NCBI GenBank assembly: GCA_031213475.1 | Contig: JARUPZ010000034.1 | Location: forward strand, 4,466,940-4,530,939 | DNA: 64,000 nt | Origin: Nereocystis luetkeana | Lineage: Eukaryota > Sar > Phaeophyceae > Laminariales > Laminariaceae | Reading direction: 5' to 3' | Shown: in pieces, positions 42,343-54,414 of the stretch | Position numbering within the stretch: position 1 is the first letter of the stretch | Layout of the letters: each line of letters begins with the position of its first letter | Position numbers and translations under genes: made by a program | Notes under the pieces: generated by a model | The model's input: the letters and a program-made list of their open reading frames with translations, nothing else | Database searches by the model: none | Told to the model about the DNA's origin: nothing

Positions 42343-43330
42343 TTGATACCTGTACTAGGTATCAACATCAACAAACAGCTGGCAGTGTTCTATCTGTCTA
42401 CCAGGCATCAGGTATGATGAATGGAAATTATATCTTGGTTGTGCACGTGGCAGCAGCAGCAGCAGTGGCAGTCATTGTGAAAGTATAGGATACCTGGTGC
42501 CAAGCGAGGTTGTATTGCACCGTTGATTCAGGTGGTGGTTGGTTGGTATATACACCGCTATGTGCCTGACGCGCGTTTTTTTGCGACGCTCGAAGCATAT
42601 TCATAGATCGTGATGATTTTCGCGCTGCAGACTGCTCTTCTATATACTACTGCTATTAATACTGCTGCTGCACCAGGTATCACGGTGCTAGTTCGGTCCT
42701 TTTAGTAGCTGCCACCTGCCACCGGCTGCTGCTGCTGCTGCTGCTGCTGTTGTCCACCACTCTGTACCTGGAGCATGATGAGGACATTTTGTATATCAAT
42801 GTTTCATACAAACGTTTCTTATGTTCAGGGACAAGAGAGGTGTATAGAAGGTTGCTGGTTGTCGGGTCATTCCTTCTATTGAATGCACAGCAGCAGACAC
42901 GGAGGGAATTCAGTGTGTGTGGTATTGCGCGTACATGTAACACTCGTCGCGATGATGATGAGCTCTGCCCCCCCCCCCCCCCCCCCGCCCCACCTCAACC
43001 CCCCCAACCCCCGCGGGCTAATGTACGGTACGGTGTATACAGCAGCAGTACGGTGCGCACGTCAGTTTTTTCTTTGTTTCCGCGATGAACGCTGGTGGTG
43101 GTGGTGGTGGTGGTGGTGCCGTCCGTCTAGTAGTAGGCTTGCTTACAGCCTCGACACGGGCAATCCTTCAAACAGCGGTACGTAGTCGCGTTCATCAATT
43201 ATCGCACTCTGGACGGAATTGTAAGCCATTGGGGTATAAATATGGAGACCAAACGATCCTTACTAGTTGCCCCTCCAGAGCGGATACGTGGTCGATGTAT
43301 TTTGTTCATTTTTGGTACTCGTACTTGACT
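42343..43330. other. Unassigned stretch
   Basis: (CTG)n at 42727-42752, C run 42967-42986, (GGT)n at 43093-43118. No supported gene. Confidence 0.25.
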
Positions 43331-43412
43331 TTTCAGGACCGCAGTCCCGTTTTGGGGACAAACTGCTACCCCTGGTATTGAAATTGGAGTGGTTTGCCCC
43401 TTGCCAAAACAG
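43331..43412. repeat. Foldback element, degenerate (FB copy 7)
   Basis: Left arm GGACCGCAGTCCCGTTTTGG is intact; the right arm is decayed. Confidence 0.65.
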
Positions 43413-43568
43413 TTCTCCATTTCCACAAAGGTTAACGTACGTAGCACCACGCACGGTAGTTATGGCAGTAATACCGCTATTGTACGCGAATGCATGTGTT
43501 GTACGTTGTACATTTGGTGCGAATGTTCCGGGCGTCTTGTGTCTGTAGAACGACAAGTAAGGGCTGGT

Positions 43569-43569
<1 letters not shown>

Positions 43570-43605
<36 letters not shown>

Positions 43606-43607
43606 AT
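43570..43607. repeat. (CTG)n microsatellite
   Basis: Eleven or so TGC/CTG triplets. Confidence 0.9.
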
Positions 43608-46600
43608 CACTTGGTTGTTTTTTTGTCGCCCTGTGTAGTAGAGCTGCCTACTGGTTGTGTGACCACCAATTACACCACGAGTACTACTCTGTTGTAGGCC
43701 TGCCTATTGCACAACCAAGGAAAAAGTGTGCCTTTCGAGCGGGTCAAGTAGGAGTAGTAGTGTAATAATACCACATTAGTAGTTAGAGTATACGTTAGGT
43801 ACGATAGTACGTGACGTAATGAGCTGACACAGCAGTTACAGTACAGTAGTTGAATTGGTTGAGCGAGGCTTGTCCCGCGGGTCTGTCCTCGAACATCTGA
43901 TCGGGTTGGTGTACTTTATCTCTTGTGACGCGTGCATTGCGTGTGATTTGATACAAGTCTAATTTTTTTTAACGCGTGTGTGTTGTTTTGATACTTTACT
44001 TAGTACTGATAGGTTGACTCGACATCACGTGCGCGCGTGATTCGATCGATTTTGACGACAAATCGATTTCGTTTTCTTTTACGGCATTTTATTGTTCGAC
44101 GCATGGGTCTGGGGGAGGGGGGGGGGGGTGTTGAGTTCAAGTTCGGGACACATTTTGTATCCCTTAGTAGGTTTGCCTATTGAGCGGGTTCTCCTACGTA
44201 GGGACTCATGAGTGGTGTTCGCTTAGAGTTAAAAAGAGAGCAGCTCTACTCCTTTCGTGCACGACGAGAGACTGAGAGCGAGGCTCGTTCGTGCCTCGCC
44301 AAGAAAGCCCGGGGTTTTCAAAGCAGTACCCAAATAATATCAGGGGTGTGCTTTGTACTGGTGATTCAACCATTGGAGACGTGTGTGATTTGACCTTTTT
44401 TTGTGCGTGCGAGTTCACAGACCTTCTGGTGAGTGAGATATCATCTTCGATGCGCCCGAGCGATGTGATCTACTCATGAAAACGTATGTGTCGTGTGTGG
44501 TTGGTCGTCGTGGAGCCTGCTAGGGCCGACTTGGTACGGGAGGAGGAGTGATCATTCGGGTGCCCGTCTTCAAAATATGTTTGCTGCGTGCCCCCCCGCC
44601 CGCTTGCGGCGAGGGTTGCGCTTCAATATGCTGCGGCAACTACTGCTGCTGATGGATACTACTCCGAGCCGACTGCCTCCATTCCTTCCGTTGTACAATT
44701 ATGATCCTAGGGTAGGGTAGTTTTACGTGAACCGTTAGGGAGGGGGTCAGTTTTTTCTTCGGAGTCTTTTTTCCCTGCAGTAAGTGTTTCGTGTTCTGAC
44801 CTGACCTGATTTGACTGGGGGTGGTGTACAACGGTTACTGCCGGTTCTACGTACCATTTTTTGCAGGTATTGGGGCGAGATGCAACGACGCGTTGCTTTA
44901 TGTTACCGTGAGCTACGGGGGGCTTTAATTTTTGATGCCCTGTTATCGCGGAATGCTTGCTCCCTTCTCTCTGTCTGTTCCTGTTTTTTTTTTTTTTTTT
45001 TCTTGGTTTGTTAACTCTTTCGTAGGCGGGAGGGACAGACGGACGCTAGAGGGACGGACGGACGCGATCAACCGGCGACCGCGGAACGCCTATATACCTG
45101 TGGTACGCAGTGAGCAGTAACGTTTTTTTCTATTAATAGTCACATTACTAATAATGGTGTTTGAAGGAATTTTCATAGAAAAGTGGGTGCGTCGTACGAG
45201 AACGTGCGTCGTGGTGTTTTTTTTTTATCTCGTATTAATAGTAGTATAGTGGTGGGGGGGAAAAAAGCCGGCCTGATCGTTCGGTGGTTGTGTCTCGCTC
45301 GTCGCATCGCCTGATGAGGTTTTGTTTTTCGTAGTGATGAGACGGGAAACAAGAACAAAAAACGGTTTGATAGGCTTGAGGTTTGTCGACGCATCACTTG
45401 CTCACTGCTCTTTTACTCCATGCTCGCTCTTGAAGAAGCGCGTTCGTGGGTGCAGCGAGTGGGTCCGTCTGACGCCTCTACTCCTGCTACCCCCCTCCTC
45501 CTCCTCCTGTTACTCTGCAAGAACACTATTAATAAAGCAGTACGAAGCTCTAGGGTTTTTAATCGTTTTTTTGCCCTTCTCCCCTTTACAGTAGACCACT
45601 TTTAGCGCGGCCTGTATTTTTTGGTTCGGTACTCCCGAGCGCCGCTGGGTATTTTGTAAAGTGATGTCGTCCGTATACATAGGTGTAGAGAGTGCTGTCT
45701 GGGTCTGCTGCGTATGGAGGGGGATCGGCTCGTCGACGGTGTGGTCACCGACGACGTGTTTCGAAATGAATGAGATTTACGCGAGTGATTAGAGGATGAA
45801 GAATCTTCGGTAATACATACACGATGTCATAGCTTTGGACATGAATGTAGGGGACTTTGGTGTAGAAGTTTCGATACCTTGTGGTTCTTGCACCTTCTTC
45901 GTCCAGGGTGTTATGTACTATCATACGTATCATATAATACATGCTCGGGTGTGTGAATGCATGCGTACCAGGTGGCTCGTCTATCTGGCGGTGTGCTGCA
46001 ATGAGCTGCTCCTCCCTGTGAGAGAGCGCTCGTTGCATCATCATGAATGAACTGATCGGCTTTGTGCCGTGTCCTATTTTTATGAAGCTTTGCCCCCCCC
46101 CCCCCCGCTCGGGGGTGGCAAAAACGCTTCGAATTGTGTTTTTTTTTGTGTGACATTAGAGCACAGACATGTTATTTTAGTCCGACTTAAAAAAAATCCC
46201 TGTCCTCCAAAAATCAGGCATGTATGCATCAAGTATACCACGCACGAAGGTATCACGTTAGTTGCTGTGCTTGGAATTTTGAAGCGACCCCAGACGGGAA
46301 ACGCCTCAATGCATAGTGGAAAACTCAAGCATATTTTAACGTTTGTTTCATGCGTGATGCCCTCTTCTTCCAGGCCTCAATCATCATGAATTATGATGTG
46401 GGCGTCAATCATCATGAGGACATCCTTTTTGTTCGAATTGTTTTGTACATGGAACATACCGACAACCTGCAATCTATCTGAGCAGATCTCTCTGCAAGTA
46501 TCTGCTCCCCATGTTACGCATCATCCTTTTGATCTGTCCCGCTGCCGTACTGCCTCATGGAATTGTTGTTGTACGGCCCTTTCGTCCCTCTCCCATGATT

Positions 46601-46717
46601 TTATCAACGCGTGCTGTCTAGTGCATTGATCGTCGACCTAAACCGCCCATATTATGTTTTAATGGTCATGTTTGTGAAATTCTCCTACTTTTTCGGACAT
46701 TACATATCTTCGTACTA
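43608..46717. other. Unassigned T/G-rich stretch
   Basis: Long T runs (44985, 45215), TATTAATA sites at 45131, 45231 and 45527. A possible plus-strand exon ending CTTCTG|GTGAGT at 44430 has low codon bias. No gene is claimed. Confidence 0.25.
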
Positions 46718-46829
46718 TTACGGGGGACCATAGTTAATAGGACCACACATTGTTAGTAAAAAGGGTTAAATGTATACCAGGTAGGTTTTTACGTATATCA
46801 TAGGTACTATTAACTATGGTCTCCCGTTA
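46718..46829. repeat. TA-MITE, full copy (copy 9)
   Basis: Ends ATTACGGGGGACCATAGTTA and TTAACTATGGTCTCCCGTTA. A TACCAGGTA site (46775) lies in its centre. Confidence 0.8.
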
Positions 46830-46850
46830 AAATAATACGTGGTATCAATA

Positions 46851-46958
46851 TGACGGGGGACAACAGTAAATAGGACCTACGGCACACACAAAAACCTTTA
46901 TATTCCCCTATTTTTACTTGCAATATTTGGTCCTATTTACTATGTGTGGTCCCCCGTG
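46851..46958. repeat. TA-MITE, full copy (copy 10), opposite orientation
   Basis: It lies 21 bp after copy 9, inverted relative to it. Confidence 0.8.
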
Positions 46959-47105
46959 TGGTATTAATATTAATAGTACTTTTTGGCAAAACGCTGAGTA
47001 GTCGACTCGAAAAGCCCGGTCGGACACATTGGCCCGGGCGCGATCCGTGCCCTCTGGAGCGCGTAGCAAGGCATCAAAGTTTTAAAAGTTTTTTTTTCGG
47101 CGGGA

Positions 47106-47411
47106 GTGGTGGACAAGACGATTTCCCTGTGGGTTCAGCCCGAGCGGCCTTATTTCGCACCAGGAATGCACGTATGCACCGGTAAAATATTGACAGCATG
47201 CACAGAGCACAACGAACGTTGCAACGCTGCCGCCCATACGCTGTACGTGTGCGACACACCCGTATTCGCTGTACTGCTGTGGCTAGTTGCAGGTTGTGTT
47301 TATCGGAGCCTGCGTTCCGTGATCCACCATTCACCTATCTTTGCTGCTCTATGTGAGACAGATCCCCCTCACCCGCTCTATGGACGGAAATGTGAGGACC
47401 GTTTGGGTTAA
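47106..47411 (+). CDS. Hypothetical ORF, 101 codons
   Basis: It follows a T run and possible acceptor (CGGCGGGAG). The first 20 residues (VDKTISLWVQPERPYFAPGM) look protein-like; codon bias falls to about 50% afterwards. No family recognised. Confidence 0.2.
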   Translation: MVDKTISLWVQPERPYFAPGMHVCTGKILTACTEHNERCNAAAHTLYVCDTPVFAVLLWLVAGCVYRSLRSVIHHSPIFAALCETDPPHPLYGRKCEDRLG

Positions 47412-48185
47412 ACATTACTGTCGCCATATTTCTGGCGTTTTGTGTTTCTTGGCCGAGTTAACCCAAGAAGCCTATCGGACAGGCACCAGGTATTTTTTAG
47501 ACGTGAGGCACCATGCAAACAACGTTACAACCCCGCCTAGCAACACAAGCAGCACCCCGGGCCACACCACGCGCGTGTCGCAGGTCCGTGGTGTAATGCT
47601 TTGACTAGTTGTTTTATCGGGGGCTGCGATCCGTCATCGGTTGTGACCGCCTTTCTCTCTTCTGCTGTGCTGCTGTGCATGCCCGGTTCTGGACTTGGAG
47701 GCGCGAGTTCGATCCTCTCAGAGACCGTACAAATATATTTTTTTCAACTCGTCTTTCCCATCCTTTTTTTTTTGGTCATGTGTACGTAGCCCAGACAACA
47801 TACAAATAACACCAAGTAGAGCGCAGGGCGCGTGCTATAACCAGCTGGCTACAACGCTATACACGCCTGCCGTCTGCCAGCAGAGCAAGAAGAAGCGACA
47901 TCGTGCGCGTGCGGTAGCTTGTCCGCGTTGTATTGCTGTGACCTCCTATTATCGGTGTGTACAATTGACACACCTCGGACAACGCAACACTGGAGTAACA
48001 CTTATTTATCTACGTTATGGGGCCTAACAGAGGAACGTGGTAACGCACCAACATAGCGTTAGCACTAGAGGGGAGAACCACGGTAGCGCGGTAACACAGT
48101 GTTGTCTGGAAACCCATGAACGTTGCTGCTCGATCTCGTCCAGCTCTGGTACAGTAACACTGTGTTATTATTCAGTCCTTGAACT

Positions 48186-48293
48186 ATTACGGGGGACCAT
48201 AGTTAACAGGACCTACGGTACACATAAAAACCTATATGTTTAACCATTTTTACTAACAATATTTGGTCCTGTTAACTATGGCCCCCCGTAATA
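48186..48293. repeat. TA-MITE, full copy (copy 11)
   Basis: Ends TTACGGGGGACCATAGTTAA and TTAACTATGGCCCCCCGTAA, nearly perfect. Confidence 0.85.
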
Positions 48294-48535
48294 TTAGTAA
48301 CACTGTTAAGACCGCAGTGTCTGGCTTTTTGACCAAACACGTACGTTGTCATTCTAACTTGCCCAGCTCGATATCCACATACCTGGTATTGACTATTAAT
48401 AACAGGATAACATAATGTTATATACTAGTACGCATATATTCTCGGCCCACTTATTCTTTTCATCACATAGTGTGAGGGTAAGAATGGTGGAGGCACCTAC
48501 CGAAGGGTCGGTGCTGTCACCCGATCGGCGAAAAC

Positions 48536-48642
48536 AGCTTCCCGAGTGTTCGGGTTGGGTTTCTTGTATATATATATATATATATATATATCGAAGATAC
48601 AGATACGCGTATGTATGTATAGAAACCGGGACACTCGGGTCT
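48536..48642. repeat. Imperfect hairpin with (TA)n loop
   Basis: TTCCCGAGTGTTCGGGTT and GAAACCGGGACACTCGGG can pair around a (TA)12 and spacer. Confidence 0.6.
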
Positions 48643-48847
48643 TTCTTCTACCTACCGGCGGTTTTCAGAGAAGAAGAAGAAAAACATAGAAAAGCAGGTC
48701 TGGGAGTACCTGGAGTCCCGAGTATCATGTTTTTATGCTATTATTTGAGGGGTTGGCGGGTGGTGTCTCAAAAAGCCTCTTCTTCTCGACCTCTTGTTTA
48801 TTTGGAGAAGAAACCTTGATCACCACTGATCTCGAGGGGGGCTTCTT

Positions 48848-48935
48848 AACCCTTTTAGAACCGCAGTCCCGGTCTGGGGACAAACCAGTCAAATTTCAAG
48901 TAGTTTGTCCCCAAAACGGGACTGCGGTTCTAAAG
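48848..48935. repeat. Foldback element (FB copy 8)
   Basis: Arms TTTTAGAACCGCAGTCCCGG and CGGGACTGCGGTTCTAAAG. Confidence 0.85.
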
Positions 48936-49022
48936 TTTAGAACCGCAGTCAGTCCCGTTTTGGGGACACAAACTACTTGGAATTTGACTGGTGTGTCCCC
49001 AAAACGGGACTGGAGTTCTAAA
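48936..49022. repeat. Foldback element (FB copy 9), abutting copy 8
   Basis: It directly follows copy 8 with no spacer; the left arm has a 4-bp AGTC duplication. Confidence 0.85.
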
Positions 49023-50130
49023 GAATGAGGCCTTACCTTTGGGCCGGGTTGGGGGACCCTTCAAGAACGTTCCCCAACTCGTTCCTGGGTAATACTGTCG
49101 ACGCAGCGTTAGACACGACACACTAACATAGTGTTACCTTATTAGGAGGAGTGTTACACGTAACACCCTAACATTGCGTTAAGCACTACTAACGCATAAC
49201 ATTGTGCTACTAATGGTACACTGTAACGTAACGTAACGCAGTGGCCAGCACTAACGCTACGTTATGTGGCCCCCCGTCTGACTGCCTTAGGCTCGGATAA
49301 CGTGACATTGACCGTACGATAGATACGTTACGGTCTTGTGATAGCCGGCCCATACGTAACATTATGCTACGGTGTTACCGTCAGTAAAGATATGATGGTA
49401 ACATTCCGTTACCACCGTGTTACCCTAAAAAATCCAGCCGGGTCTAACTTTATGTTACTGTGTTAGGGCCGAAGTCGCTCTAAGGTAATGTTACTACGTT
49501 ACGCTTTGGATCTTTCCGAAATCTAACATGTGTTACCTGTGTTAGCGGTGAAGTGGCGTGGCGAAGTGACACAATGTAACCGTGTTATGCAATATCGCCG
49601 ACATCCCAGTGGGAGATACCTACAAAAACATCCCCGGGGGGGAAGATAGCATGGCATCCCCGGTAAAAAAAAAAATCCCTATATTTTTGAACCTCAAAAC
49701 AGGGAGTATTTAGGAGGAGTCCCCGCGAAAAAACGCCTCATGTTTCTCCGGATACCCCGCCAGTACGTTGCCCATGGGCTGTTATCCATCTATAACACAG
49801 TACGTTATCCATATATATACCTGGTATATATATATAACGTAATTTGTACCCTCGCACGCACTAGCTAGCACGGCAGCAACGTATTGTTGATGTTAGAGTG
49901 GGGGTGTACGTTACCTGCTAACTTGTGTCACTACATATATGCATTGCATACGAGCGACATGCTACGAGTAGTGGGGGTGTTTTATCGATTTTGTACTGAC
50001 TGTTATCCGTTTGGCGTATGTTATGGTAGAAAGACTTCCGTCAACACCCTGACATAGCGTCGCTCGATACGGACTGCTGCTGCGGCTGATAACGGTAACG
50101 TAATGTTAACGTTGTATTGATGTTAAGCGT

Positions 50131-50371
50131 ACGGCAGTATGGACCTAGGGACCGACTACTGCTAGCAGGGTGTCACTCACACGACGTGCTTGACGATGTC
50201 AGAAGCTATAAGCTCTTTGTATTAGTTGCGGTTTAACTCGCCAGTTGTCTTCTGAACGAAGGGGCGAGGCGCTCATTAGAAAAGCAGGCGATAACGCCTG
50301 CCAGTTATGATGAGAAGACGATTGCTACAAACCACAACGCCGTAACAGGGGAAAGGGGATTAGGGTCGCCT
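50131..50371. other. Unassigned stretch
   Basis: An imperfect inverted repeat (AGGCGATAACGCCTGCC, 50286-50302). No gene. Confidence 0.25.
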
Positions 50372-50466
50372 TAACCCTTTTAGGACTGCAGTCCCGTTTT
50401 GGGGACGAACTACTCATAATTAGACTGGTTTGTCCCCGAAACGGGACTGCGGTTCTAAAAGGGTTA
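50372..50466. repeat. Foldback element (FB copy 10)
   Basis: Arms TTTTAGGACTGCAGTCCCG and CGGGACTGCGGTTCTAAAAG. Confidence 0.85.
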
Positions 50467-51230
50467 CCGACACGTAGCAAATTTTTCGTTTTTCCTAAAA
50501 TTTCGGCATTTCACCAAATTCAGCGAGGGTTGAATCTTATCGAGTAGGTGCCTCAGCTGGCTCGGGAAATAATCGTCCACCCGGCACAGAACCGTCCCTA
50601 CAGCAGCTGCGCTCGCGGAACCCATGCGTGCGGTGGTCCCACTGCCATCGGCCTGACTCGTAGGCAGGTGTCGGTGCCTTGGGGAGTGAAATCCATCACC
50701 AACTCGTCACGAAAACAACGCCCAACGCTTGCCCAACGCGACAAAGTCTCAGCTATTGCCGCCACCGAGCTCAGTCGGTCGGCCACCTCGGTGCGGTCAC
50801 CTTGCGATATCGGCCACGAGAGCCCAAAAAGCTATTGCGCCTTCTGCGTTCGGCCATGACTTGCGAATGACCTTAGGAACGACCCCTGTCAGCTCTGCGC
50901 GCTCGCGAGTGGTGGCGCCGCTCGAGCGGTGGGGCTGCCCGATCCTCTACAGCCGTGTACCTAAATTCCCTGAAAAACCCTAAAAAACTTCCAGATGTCA
51001 TTTTTCGGGGTCGGAGTTTTTCGGTTTTTCCCGAAATAATTTCGGGAAAATACCGAAATTTCGCGAAAATACTGAAAAAAACTGAAAAACAGTCCTCGTT
51101 AAGATCGACCCTCATCAGAGTTGGCTTCCAGCATCCCAATCGGGGTATCGGGACTTGAGCTCGCCCGAGGCCAGGAGAAAAAAAATGTTCGACTCTATTT
51201 TCGTTTGAAATTCCGGAACTGTGCTCAGCG
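50467..51230. other. Unassigned stretch
   Basis: Open frames at 50548-50859 (+) and 50873-51457 (-) are undecided. TTTTTCGG/CCGAAAAA palindromic stretches lie at 51000-51080. Confidence 0.25.
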
Positions 51231-51244
51231 ATCAGCGACAGCAG

Positions 51245-51425
51245 CGATAAAGGCTTTCCTCCGTTCCTCCCTCCTCCCCGCTTCTTTCCGTCCCTCCCAC
51301 CCTCTCTCCCTCCGTCCCTCTCTCCACCCCTCCCTTGATCTCCCTCCCTCCCTCCCCCCCTCCCCTCCCTCTCTCCTCCTTCCATGCCGGCAGCCCCCCC
51401 ATCCTTGCTTTCTTGCACCCTCCCT
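51245..51425. repeat. Homopyrimidine tract (CCCT)n-like
   Basis: About 180 bp of nearly pure C/T on the plus strand. The long minus-strand frame here encodes only Gly, Glu and Arg and is an artefact. Confidence 0.85.
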
Positions 51426-51524
51426 GATGCCTGGCACCTGGTAGGTACTCCAACCATTTTGTACTGAATTTTACAAGTTGTACAATAAGCCGTTCGCGCG
51501 TGTTCTTTATGTGATTCCTTGTTG

Positions 51525-51588
51525 ACCCTTTTAGTAGCGTAGTCCCGCTCTGGGTATACAACTACTTAGGAAATGACTAGTTCCAGGC
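51525..51588. repeat. Foldback element, partial (FB copy 11)
   Basis: Left arm CCTTTTAGTAGCGTAGTCCCG only. Confidence 0.6.
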
Positions 51589-51830
51589 TCCAATAACTGT
51601 GGAGTGGAAGAATACCTCGGTAAAAATAAAAACAAGCGAGTAAAATAATGGCACATGATAACCGAAGCGCATACATCTACCTACACCTCAGACAAAGACT
51701 AAAACAGTGAGGTCCGCGTGCCTACGTATCAGGTACATGCGGTACGTTGTGTAAGTCGCCACAACACCCCAATCGGGGTGACGGGTAAAAAGTGCGGTGA
51801 AAATATCTAGACACACATTCATCCCACTTT

Positions 51831-51921
51831 TCCCCTTTAGTACTGCAGTCCCGATTGGGGGACAAACCACTCAAATTCGAAGTGGTTTGCCCCCAAAACA
51901 GGACTGCAGTACTAAATGGGT
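51831..51921. repeat. Foldback element (FB copy 12)
   Basis: Arms TTAGTACTGCAGTCCCGATT and AACAGGACTGCAGTACTAA. Confidence 0.85.
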
Positions 51922-52079
51922 GAAGTTCTGCAGTGTGCGGCTGCCGTACTCAATCGCCCGCCCGATGCCAGCGGGAAAACTCTTCATCAGGTCTATTTTC
52001 AGGGGGAAATACAGGCTTGTTTTGAGTCCAGGATGCCCGATGAGAGCAAGTCGCCGGAGGCCGAGACAAGGAGTTGCAC

Positions 52080-53842
52080 AGTGTAATGTACGTCATCGCC
52101 CAATATATTCAAGGTGTATGTCAACGTCTTGGTAGTAGCAGTCGAAGCAGCAAAGAAGGGAGTCACGGAGGGGGAAGATACGGCGTCGGGATTGGTGTTT
52201 GTGGATGATTTCGTGGGTATATCAGAAACACCCGAATTAATTTTAGAAACAGATAAGAGACTGCACTATTATAGAATACACCAGGAAATGGAGGGTGACG
52301 GCGAACGCCAATAAGTGCGCAGTAATTGTATCCAAATGTTTGCAACGACTCCAGTCGGAAATGGGTAGGTTTAGCAGTCTGGGAGAAGGGATCTTTAGGG
52401 ATGTTTTTTACTTGAAAAAGGTGTAGCGTGGTCTGCACTTCGGAAACGTCGTCCGCATCTGAGAAATTTCCTGGTTCGATGCAAACTCGGCGTAGCCTCG
52501 TGTATGGCGAGTTTTGGCCCGTTTCGGCTGCGGTTTGGGGTCAGGGTTAGGGTTAGAGTCAGGGGTTGGGTTGGGTCTTCGCCCGTGCCTTGATCCCAGC
52601 AGGAACCAAAACATCCGAACAGCCTACCAACCTAAAGATCCCTTCTCCCAGATTGTTAAAGGTCCCGGAAATGGGGAGAAGATTAGTTGCCGATCGTAGA
52701 GTACCTTGGCGTGCAGATCTCGAAAGATTGCTCTTGGGATCCATAGCAAAAGGAATAGGGAAGGGTACCAGGCAAAGCACACGCAGGCAAAATGGATGCA
52801 ATCCCCATCACACGCGCACCTCTGACACTATTAATAGGAATCAAGAGATGTATCCTGAAGACTGCGATAGTACCAAAGCTAGAATACGCGGAAGGATGGG
52901 AAGGGAACGCGACCTTCGCAAAGCAGTACGGCAGCAGCTAGAAAAATACGAGGATGCGCGAGTACGACAAGTAATACAGCGGTAAGATCAGAACTGGGAA
53001 TGTACCCGCCCAAGACCAATAGAGACACGAGAAAGCTGAAATGGCGAAAAAAGTAAGGAACATGCCAAAACGAGATTTGCCAGCCGTACGAGTTGATAGA
53101 GCTGTACGGGAGAAAGTAACAAGGAGGCGGGCTGGAATAAGGTGGGATAGCGTAGTTGAGCAAGCACATAACGATGTAGGAGGAAACCAAGAAGCGATGA
53201 CGTCCGTAGAGGAGTTTGGCAGGTACATACATAAGTAGAAGAAAGGATAGAAAGAAGGGAAAGGCTATCGCTACGAAACAAGGTGAAATCGGAGAATACG
53301 GGGGTTGAGCGAGGGGATACGGATGAAAACGTATTTACACGGCCCAGTGGACTTCGCGAAAACGCTGAAACCGCGATTTCGTGAGGGTGACCTGGACCTG
53401 TCAGAAAGAAGAAATATGTATACCAGTAGCCGGGAGGAGGAGGAAATAGATGCACAGATGTGCCCGTGTGGCAAAACAATAGATAAGAGTAGAACTCATA
53501 CAGTAGGAGAGTGTGAAATGTACAAAGAGGAACGGGATGTGTTAAAAGAGGAGATGAGGGCAATAGACGAATGTGGCATGGAGGAGTTTGATACAGTAGA
53601 TAGCCGCGAGAAAACAACCACTATCCTAAAAGATAGATGGTGGCCACAGGCGGCCAAACAGGAAAGGGATAAGATTCGCAAACCTTTTCTATGTAATACA
53701 TGGAAACGACGTAATGAGCGCTCAAATGTTGGACGTGTTTCTTGCATTAGGAGTAGAAACGGTGCCCCGTCTCAAAAGGGAGGCGTGGTCAATGGTCAAA
53801 TGACTAAGGCCGGCAGCAAATGAGTACCCCCCCCCCCCCCCC
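52080..53842 (+). mobile_element. C-tailed LINE, decayed copy with reverse transcriptase (LINE copy 1)
   Basis: Frame-shifted but continuous remains of a non-LTR retrotransposon ORF2. In order: a GVAQ-like turn and FKVYVNVLVVAVEAAKKG; the catalytic motif FVDDF (52200-52215; usual x-x-DD); EYTRKWRVTANANKCAVIV in another frame; EYLGVQISKDCSWDP (52700-52745); a helical region (KVRNMPKRDLPAV); a C-terminal CPCGK-x7-H-x4-C zinc-binding segment (53462-53517); and RWWPQAAKQE. The 3' UTR ends at GAGTAC (53827) with a C tail of about 18. The 5' part is missing or unplaced. A segment at 52365-52400 recurs inverted at 52635-52665. It is no longer functional. Confidence 0.85.
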
Positions 53843-53845
53843 CCT

Positions 53846-54372
53846 TCCCCCCTATGTATGATTTATAGATTGTGTTGGCGTCGGGTGGCAACGATACTGT
53901 AATACATGCCGCTCACTGAGTGAGCTAGACAATCAGGGTACCCATTTATTTATTTATTTTGGCGGTCGGGCACTGCTGGCGATCAATTTATACTCGTAGA
54001 TCATTTGTCCGGGGAGGAGAACCTCTACTCCGCAAAAGGGGATTGATCGCATCAGGCAGTGTTTATGGTAAGGCACCCACGGGGCAGATGCATAGTACTC
54101 CCGTTGCTGTCTCTGGAAGCGGCCTACACCGGAAACTAAATTAACTCATTGAAGCTGTCATCCATGTGCAAGTCTGCCTCACAAGCGGTTCTTAGTAGGA
54201 TGCAGCTCACCCTTCATGCGACTCGCTCAACACCTCACGGCGCTTCGCAAAAGCTTGGCGCAAGCAATGTCGCCTGGTCGGTAAAAAGCCGACGTGCTCC
54301 GTCCCGGCATTGTAGGGATGCGAGGGTCTCTATATCATACGACGACGGCCATGCATGATATCGAGTACACCC
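53846..54372 (+). mobile_element. C-tailed non-autonomous element, long form (copy 6)
   Basis: It begins in the C tail of the LINE just upstream (CCCCTATGTATG), then TGTTGGCGTCGGGTGG, GTGAGCTAGACAATCAGG, CCGGAAACTAAATTAACTC, CTTAGTAGGATGCAGCTCAC, TCCGTCCCGGCATTGTAGGG and CATGCATGATATCGAGTAC plus C tail. No open frame and no pol III boxes that I can see. It shares only GAGTAC and the C tail with the LINE end. Confidence 0.85.
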
Positions 54373-54414
54373 CCCCCCCCCTCCTCATACCCCCCTCCCC
54401 CAATAAACAAATTC

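Larger units (their letters stand above)
48030..50130. repeat. Region studded with TAAC-N(3-6)-GTTA palindromes
   Basis: At least a dozen degenerate palindromes such as TAACACTGTGTTA, TAACATAATGTTA, TAACATAGTGTTA, TAACGCTACGTTA and TAACATTCCGTTA, with no fixed period. No gene is seen in the region. Confidence 0.7.

Noticed and set aside
51225-51457. Gly/Arg/Glu-rich minus-strand frames
   Set aside because: Translation of a homopyrimidine tract.
52514-53823. Separate host genes in the open frames of this stretch
   Set aside because: They are pieces of one frame-shifted LINE, matched by the second copy at 58745-59262.
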